Below, one piece after another: positions 59,416 through 64,000 of a stretch of 64,000 nt of DNA. The stretch is from Chloroflexota bacterium. GTDB taxonomy: Bacteria > Chloroflexota > Anaerolineae > Aggregatilineales > Phototrophicaceae. The position numbers and the translations under genes were made by a program. Under the pieces are notes generated by a model, which was not told where the DNA came from, did not search any database, and saw only the letters and a list, made by a program, of their open reading frames with translations. The stretch is taken from contig JAPOSR010000051.1 in the NCBI GenBank assembly GCA_026709625.1, forward strand, positions 130,179 through 194,178, read 5' to 3'. Every line of letters begins with the position of its first letter. Position 1 is the first letter of the stretch.

Positions 59416-60801
59416 ATGCCCAAACCGCCCAACATCCTGCTCATCGCCATCGATTCGCTCCGCGCCGACCACATGTCATGCTATGGGTATCAGCGCTTGA
59501 CCACGCCACATATCGATCGATTCGCCGAGTCGGGCATATTGTTTGAAAACACGTTCAGCGCGCACATCCCCACCACGCCCGCTTATGCGTCCATGCTGAC
59601 CGGGCTGGATTGCTTCGGCACGCAGGTCGTCGCTCTGCGCCACAAAGGATCTTTGCGAGCGGAAGCGCCCACAGCCGCCGAAATCCTGCGCGAGCATGGC
59701 TACAATTCCACCTGCGTCGGCTTCACGGGCAACCCCAGCGCGCGCGGCTTTGACAGCTATATCGACTATGCTGGCTGGGGCAGTTGGAAGCAGGGACGCA
59801 GCCCCAAAGCCGAAAACCTCAACCAAGTCGCCATACCTGAGCTAGAGCGACTCTGCGCCGACGGCAAGCCTTGGTTCATGATGCTGCGTCACATGGACCC
59901 GCACGCGCCGTACCTGCCGCCCGCCCCTTACGAGCGCATGTTCTATCATGGCGATGAAACCGACCCAGACAACCGCAGCATGGAGCCTGTGCTGGCCTTC
60001 AAGCCATTTGCCGACTTCTTCAAATCGTGGATGCCGCCAAGCATCAGCGACAAAGATTATATTATCGCCCAATATGACGGCGCGATCGCCTATATGGATG
60101 CCTGCATCCAGCGGATTTTCACCGCGCTGGATTCGCTAGGCGCGCTGGACGACACCATCATCGCGCTGAATGGCGATCATGGCGAAACGCTCTATGACCA
60201 CGAGTGCTGGTTCGACCATCATGGCATCTATGACAATGTGCTGCATGTGCCGCTGATCATTCGGTATTCGGACGCGCTGCCGGCTGGCGCGCGAGTCGGC
60301 GGCTATAACCAGCACAAAGACCTGCTGCCCACCCTGCTGGAGCTGGCTGGGCTCGAGACAGCCCACGAATTTGATGGGCGCAGCCTGCTGCCGATGATGC
60401 GTGGCGAGGTCGCATCGCACGAAAGCGAATTCTTCATCAGCGAATGCACCTGGATGCGCAAACAAGGCTGGCGCACGCCGACCTGGAAACTGATGGTCGC
60501 GCTCGAGCCCGATTTTCACTTCAAGCCGGAAGTCGAACTCTACAACCTGGTGGAAGACCCAGCAGAAGACAACAATCTGGCGGACACGCATCCCGATGTG
60601 GTCGCGGCGCTGCGCGGGCGGATGAATGCCTGGATCGCCCGCCGCGAATCCGAAACAGGCTTGCCCAATCCCATGCTGCGCCAGGGCGACTGGCACGGGA
60701 AAGACGGCATCGGCGCATTCACTTCATCACAGCAAGCCTATGACACGTTGTATATTGGCGACCTGGACGAGGCGATCCGCCTGCAAGCTGAATCGCGCTA
60801 G
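59416..60801 (+). CDS. Sulfatase-superfamily hydrolase with Thr at the nucleophile position
   Basis: A 461-residue alkaline-phosphatase-superfamily enzyme. Metal-site motifs: NILLIAIDSLRADHMSCYGY (Asp-13), DPHAPY, NGDHGETLYDH (Asp and His) and a C-terminal DPAEDNNLAD as in PF00884. At the sulfatase C/S-x-P-x-R site it reads T53-T-P-A-Y57. So there is no Cys/Ser to become formylglycine and no Arg; Thr-53 is the likely nucleophile. True sulfate-ester activity is therefore uncertain; a phosphoester or phosphodiester substrate is possible. ATG at 59416 follows AAGGA. It is the first gene of the LacI-controlled operon. Confidence 0.85.
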   Translation: MPKPPNILLIAIDSLRADHMSCYGYQRLTTPHIDRFAESGILFENTFSAHIPTTPAYASMLTGLDCFGTQVVALRHKGSLRAEAPTAAEILREHGYNSTCVGFTGNPSARGFDSYIDYAGWGSWKQGRSPKAENLNQVAIPELERLCADGKPWFMMLRHMDPHAPYLPPAPYERMFYHGDETDPDNRSMEPVLAFKPFADFFKSWMPPSISDKDYIIAQYDGAIAYMDACIQRIFTALDSLGALDDTIIALNGDHGETLYDHECWFDHHGIYDNVLHVPLIIRYSDALPAGARVGGYNQHKDLLPTLLELAGLETAHEFDGRSLLPMMRGEVASHESEFFISECTWMRKQGWRTPTWKLMVALEPDFHFKPEVELYNLVEDPAEDNNLADTHPDVVAALRGRMNAWIARRESETGLPNPMLRQGDWHGKDGIGAFTSSQQAYDTLYIGDLDEAIRLQAESR

Positions 60802-60902
60802 AAAGAAGCGTAGCCGGGGCGAGTCACTGCGCCGCCACAATACGAACGAGGCAGGGGGAGGCGCTGGCTCGCCCGCCAAGAAAAATAAAAGGAGAATGCT
60901 TC

Positions 60903-61919
60903 ATGACACTTCGCGTAGCTATTGTTGGCTTGGGCGGCATCGGCAGCAATCATGGCCGCTGTTATGCGCAGCACCCCGGCGCGGAAGTTGTCGCCGTCTG
61001 CGACATCATCCCAGAGCGTTCTGACAAAGCCGCGGCGACCTTTGGCTGTCAAGGCTTTTATTCGGTCGCGGCGCTGCTGAATAGCGGTCTCGAATTTGAT
61101 GCGGCCAGCGTCACCACGGCTGGCGTCGAAAATGGCGGCGACCACTACCAACCGACCATGCAGCTGCTGCGGGCTGGCTATCCTGTCTTGGGCGAAAAAC
61201 CGATTTCCAATAGCTTGTCCGAAGCCGAAGAGATGGTGGCGCTGGCCAAGCGGCAGAACCTGCGGTATGGCATCAACCTCAACCATCGCTTCACGCCGGC
61301 GGCTGAGCTGGCAAAAGAATGGGTCGATGCCGGGCGGCTGGGCGAGATCCACATGATCGACATGACCATGTGGATCAACAACCCCAACGAAACTTCGCCG
61401 CATTTTCACATGCGCGCGCTGCACCCGCATTCGCTGGATGTTATGGGCTATTTCGCCGGCGCAGACGTTGTCAAAGCGCAGGCATTCTTCAAAAAAGGCG
61501 CTGGACGCAAAACCTGGTCGAACGCCCAGGTCAATTTGCTCTATGCCAACGGCGTCATCGGGCATCTGCGCGGCAGCTACGATGGCAATTTCGGCGCGAC
61601 CAGCCTGGGCGGCGGCAGCTATGGCTTGGAAACTTTGGATGTCTTCGGCGCGGACGGGCGCATCTTCTTGCGAGACGCCTGCGAAGAACTCATTTTTTAT
61701 CCCCGCTTCCAGGGCTCGCTGGAACGACATGAGACTGTTGGCGGCATGAAACACTTTGGCGAGACTTTTTACAGCCGCATATCGCGCTGGATCGAGCAAA
61801 ATCTGGAAGACGCCGCGCCAGACGCCATCGATGCCTCGGGCGCGGATGCCTTGCGCGTCCAGCGGGTGATCGAAGCCGCGATCGAATCATGGCGGACGGG
61901 CGAGGTCATCAGCCTATGA
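60903..61919 (+). CDS. Gfo/Idh/MocA-family oxidoreductase
   Basis: A 338-residue sugar dehydrogenase. The Rossmann loop is VGLGGIGSNHGRCYAQ at residues 8-23, VLGEKPISNSLSEAEEMV holds the E-K-P Lys, and NLNHRFTPAAELAKEW plus the C-terminal sheet follow. It shares about the same length and blocks (NLNHRFTPA, ETSP, LHPHSLDVM) with the gene at 62719, so the two are paralogues. It overlaps the sulfotransferase-like gene by 4 nt. Confidence 0.9.
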   Translation: MTLRVAIVGLGGIGSNHGRCYAQHPGAEVVAVCDIIPERSDKAAATFGCQGFYSVAALLNSGLEFDAASVTTAGVENGGDHYQPTMQLLRAGYPVLGEKPISNSLSEAEEMVALAKRQNLRYGINLNHRFTPAAELAKEWVDAGRLGEIHMIDMTMWINNPNETSPHFHMRALHPHSLDVMGYFAGADVVKAQAFFKKGAGRKTWSNAQVNLLYANGVIGHLRGSYDGNFGATSLGGGSYGLETLDVFGADGRIFLRDACEELIFYPRFQGSLERHETVGGMKHFGETFYSRISRWIEQNLEDAAPDAIDASGADALRVQRVIEAAIESWRTGEVISL

Positions 61920-62719
61920 TTACCGTCATTGGGCGCGGGCACAGCGGCACGCGGGCGATCTCGCATACGCTAACGGCCTCGGGCGTCTATATGGGGCAGA
62001 CGCTGAATCCATCGGGCGATTTGGTGCCGCCCCACGCCATGTACGATGCCTGCCGCATCTTCGCTCGTTATGTCGACTGGCAAGGCGGCCTGCGCTGGGA
62101 CTTCAGCCGCGCGCGCACTGCCGATATACCGGCGCAATTCCTGCGCCTGCTGGAAAGTTATCTGGGCTCGGTGCTCGCGCATGCCGGCGGCTTGAAGGGC
62201 TGGAAGATCCCCGAAACCACGTTGATCTATCCCTGGCTGGCGCGGCTATGCCCCAATCTGCGCTATATCTTCTGGATTCGCAACCCGCGCGACTGCATCA
62301 TCGGCGCGCACAAAACCGATGACCTGCGCGACTTTGGCATTCAATATCCCGCGCCGCCCGACAATGAAGCCGACCCCCGGCAAGCCCAGGCGAACGAAAG
62401 ACTGCGCCGCGCCATCTCGTGGAAGTATCAGTACGACCTGGTCAAATCCATGCCCAAGCCGAAGCGCTGGATCGAAGTGCGCTTTGAAGATTTCGTCACC
62501 CAGCAGGAAGTCGAATTGGCACGGCTGGAGGCATTCCTGGACATGCCATTGGCGCGCATCGTCATGCGGCAAGACACGATCGAACGATGGCGGCGCGACC
62601 CGGGCGTCAATTATTTTGACTTCTTCGAGCCAGCCATGCGCGCCTACCAGTACGAATTGCCGAGCCCCCACCCCCAAGATGAGGGAGAGGCTATTAAAGC
62701 AAAGAATGGAGCAGCTTGA
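61916..62719 (+). CDS. Sulfotransferase-family protein
   Basis: A 267-residue PAPS-binding protein. The 5'-phosphosulfate loop is VIGRGHSGTRAISHTL near residues 3-18, and the 3'-phosphate site is YIFWIRNPRDCIIGAHKT near 120. The C-terminal helix has RFEDFVTQQEVELARLEAFL. Its last residues come from a MITE-like repeat fragment (62664-62703). It lies in an operon with a sulfatase-superfamily gene and two Gfo/Idh genes, which suggests handling of a sulfated or otherwise modified sugar. It overlaps its neighbours by 4 nt and 1 nt. Confidence 0.75.
   Translation: MITVIGRGHSGTRAISHTLTASGVYMGQTLNPSGDLVPPHAMYDACRIFARYVDWQGGLRWDFSRARTADIPAQFLRLLESYLGSVLAHAGGLKGWKIPETTLIYPWLARLCPNLRYIFWIRNPRDCIIGAHKTDDLRDFGIQYPAPPDNEADPRQAQANERLRRAISWKYQYDLVKSMPKPKRWIEVRFEDFVTQQEVELARLEAFLDMPLARIVMRQDTIERWRRDPGVNYFDFFEPAMRAYQYELPSPHPQDEGEAIKAKNGAA
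62664..62703 (-). repeat. MITE-like repeat fragment inside a coding sequence
   Basis: CCCCCACCCCCAAGATGAGG and TAAAGCAA match the repeat's edge blocks. The fragment encodes the final residues of the sulfotransferase-like protein (PSPHPQDEGEAIKAKNGAA). Confidence 0.6.
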
Positions 62720-63714
62720 TGATGAGCCTGCGCGCCGCCGTCATCGGCATGGGTCCCATCGGCAATCGCCATGCCAAGCTGTATGCGCAGGACGAACTGG
62801 CGGAGTTGGTCGGCGTCTGTGATATCGCGCCAGAACGAGCGGCGCGGGCGGCGGCGATACATGACGTTCCCGCATTCACCGATGCCGAGGCCATGCTGCG
62901 CGAGCTGGCGCCCGATGTCGTCAGCGTGACCACCGGCGGCTTTGAAAACAGCAGCGACCATTATGCGCCGACCATGCAGGCTTTTGCCGCGGGCTGCCAT
63001 GTCTTGGGCGAAAAACCCATCGCCAACGAGATCCCGCTGGCTGAGGCGATGGTGGCGAAGGCGCGCGAGCTGGGCCTCTGCTATGGCATCAACCTGAATC
63101 ACCGCTTCACGCCGGCCGCGCGCCTGGCAAAAAAGTGGCTGGACGAAGGACGGCTGGGGCACCTGCTCTTCGTCAATATGGCGATGTGGATTATGAACCC
63201 CGCCGAGACCTCGCCTTATTATCACATCAAATCGCTGCACCCGCATACCATCGATGTGATGCGCTATTTCTGCGGCGATATCGAAGCGGCGCACTGCTTT
63301 GCGACCAAAGCGCCGGGCCGGCAGATCTGGTCGACCGCCCAGTTCAGCTTCCGCTTTCGCAATGGCGTGGTCGGCGCGCTGACGGGCAGCTATGATATTG
63401 AGCGGGGTCATCCGATGGAACGGTGCGAGGTGGCGGGGACGGGCGGGCGCTTCGTACTGGATGACATGTGGCGCGAGCTGACGCTGTATCCAGCCGGCGA
63501 CTTAAATAAAACCGTCTATACCGACCCGCTGTTTGGCGGCTTTCACAACTTTGAAAATACCTTCCGCGAGCGCATTCATACTTTCCTGCGACAGGTTGCG
63601 GACGGAGTCGCCCCAGCCGATATCGATGGCAGCGGGGCGGAAGGCTTGGCGGCGCAGAAGGCGCTGGCCGCGGCTATCGAGTCGCTGGAGACGGAGCGCG
63701 TGGTGTATGTTTGA
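62719..63714 (+). CDS. Gfo/Idh/MocA-family oxidoreductase (paralogue)
   Basis: A 331-residue NAD(P)-dependent oxidoreductase. Motifs: VIGMGPIGNRHAKLYAQ, HVLGEKPIANEIPLAEAMV and NLNHRFTPAARLAKKW. ATG at 62719 follows GGAG by 7 nt and overlaps the previous stop by one base. It is a paralogue of 60903-61919. Having two copies in one operon suggests a two-step oxidation/reduction, as in some 3-keto-sugar pathways. Confidence 0.9.
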   Translation: MMSLRAAVIGMGPIGNRHAKLYAQDELAELVGVCDIAPERAARAAAIHDVPAFTDAEAMLRELAPDVVSVTTGGFENSSDHYAPTMQAFAAGCHVLGEKPIANEIPLAEAMVAKARELGLCYGINLNHRFTPAARLAKKWLDEGRLGHLLFVNMAMWIMNPAETSPYYHIKSLHPHTIDVMRYFCGDIEAAHCFATKAPGRQIWSTAQFSFRFRNGVVGALTGSYDIERGHPMERCEVAGTGGRFVLDDMWRELTLYPAGDLNKTVYTDPLFGGFHNFENTFRERIHTFLRQVADGVAPADIDGSGAEGLAAQKALAAAIESLETERVVYV

Positions 63715-63716
63715 TT

Positions 63717-63839
63717 TCCTGCCCCCATCCCCCCATCCCCCCGTCCCCACAAGGAGGGAAGGGGAGTTAAGAGCGGAGTACTCATGCGTGAAAGCTACCT
63801 CCCTCTTAATGGGGGAGGGGGTTTGGGGGTGGGGGTGGT
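63717..63839 (+). repeat. MITE-like dispersed repeat, copy 7
   Basis: About 123 bp: C-rich block, ACAAGGAGGGAAGGGGAG and GGGGGAGGGGGTTTGGGGGT, shared with other copies. It lies directly before a DNA methyltransferase start. Confidence 0.7.
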
Positions 63840-63840
63840 C

Positions 63841-64000
63841 ATGAGCGCCAACTTCCAGAACAGAACATTGTATCATGGCGACAACCTTGGCTTCCTGCGC
63901 GGCATGAATAGCGAGACCATCGACCTCATCGCCACCGACCCGCCCTTCAACAAGAACCGCGACTTTCACGCCACGCCCGACAGCCTCGCCGCCGGCGCAA
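63841..64000 (+). CDS. N-terminus of a DNA methyltransferase (cut by the window edge)
   Basis: ATG at 63841 opens 53 codons to the window end: MSANFQNRTLYHGDNLGFLR then TIDLIATDPPFNKNRD. The HGDNLxFLR and DPPF motifs are those of N4/N6-amino methyltransferases (type II or III beta-class). It is a second methyltransferase, unrelated to the MT-A70 gene. There is no good ribosome site because the repeat abuts the ATG. The specificity region lies outside. Confidence 0.8.
   Translation, partial: MSANFQNRTLYHGDNLGFLRGMNSETIDLIATDPPFNKNRDFHATPDSLAAGA

Noticed and set aside
17825..63839. CRISPR array
   Set aside because: The repeats are single dispersed units of variable length with no regular spacers, and no cas gene is present.

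Overview
The window reads as bacterial chromosome, GC-rich and densely coded. Gene content suggests a Chloroflexota (Anaerolineae-like) genome: an XPB/Ssl2-like helicase-domain protein paired with a zinc-ribbon protein, a short Thermus-type EF-Ts, addB-addA, an opp/dpp-type importer under a LacI regulator, several Gfo/Idh oxidoreductases and a wHTH-M42 peptidase. The phylum is an inference from gene style; no rRNA is present to prove it.

Layout. 1-5948 (minus strand): a partial membrane protein, PspA, homoserine dehydrogenase, two PrxQ/BCP peroxiredoxins and an SH3 lipoprotein, with one plus-strand membrane protein between them. 5982-14659: a Nudix-like protein and the addB-addA recombination nuclease, headed by a membrane NERD-like protein. 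Divergent from it (14816-16565) are a degenerate histidine kinase and a NYN-domain protein. 16698-18122: tRNA-Pro, -Gly, -Met(CAT) and -Val around a J-domain gene. 18195-22071: a corrinoid uptake operon (btuF-btuC-btuD-cobO) behind a compact cobalamin riboswitch. 22263-30625: Gfo/Idh, aldo/keto reductase, FtsK, wHTH-M42 peptidase and cytochrome P450. 30766-34088 (plus): ribulokinase and ammonium transporter. 34166-38337: Dtd, small proteins, glyoxalase, ABC-F and a TPR protein. 38381-43278: a glycosyltransferase and the rpsB-tsf-pyrH block, split by an AT-richer restriction-modification cassette of MunI type. Its methyltransferase is whole and its endonuclease is broken. 43456-49256: hisC, GNAT, an esterase-like protein, RsmI, the helicase-domain protein and the zinc ribbon. 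49576-52010: RraA-like, RmlD-like and a secreted protein. 52209-63714: a LacI-controlled solute importer divergent from a sulfatase-superfamily / Gfo-Idh / sulfotransferase / Gfo-Idh operon. At 63841 a second DNA methyltransferase begins and runs off the end.

Four things deserve attention. (1) The MunI-like cassette sits exactly between tsf and pyrH. (2) A MITE-like repeat of about 120-190 bp occurs in at least eight places; one copy has 9-10 bp terminal inverted repeats and an 8-bp flanking direct repeat, and one fragment has become the C-terminus of a protein. (3) The 121-nt cobalamin riboswitch is followed by a hairpin that hides the Shine-Dalgarno sequence. (4) A nearly symmetric divergent promoter carries two identical 14-bp LacI operators, each covering one -35 box. 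Several proteins look like enzymes that lost their catalytic residue: the histidine kinase (His to Arg), the NERD-like protein (E-x-K lost) and the esterase-like protein (no Ser in the elbow). The sulfatase-superfamily protein has Thr where sulfatases carry the formylglycine precursor.
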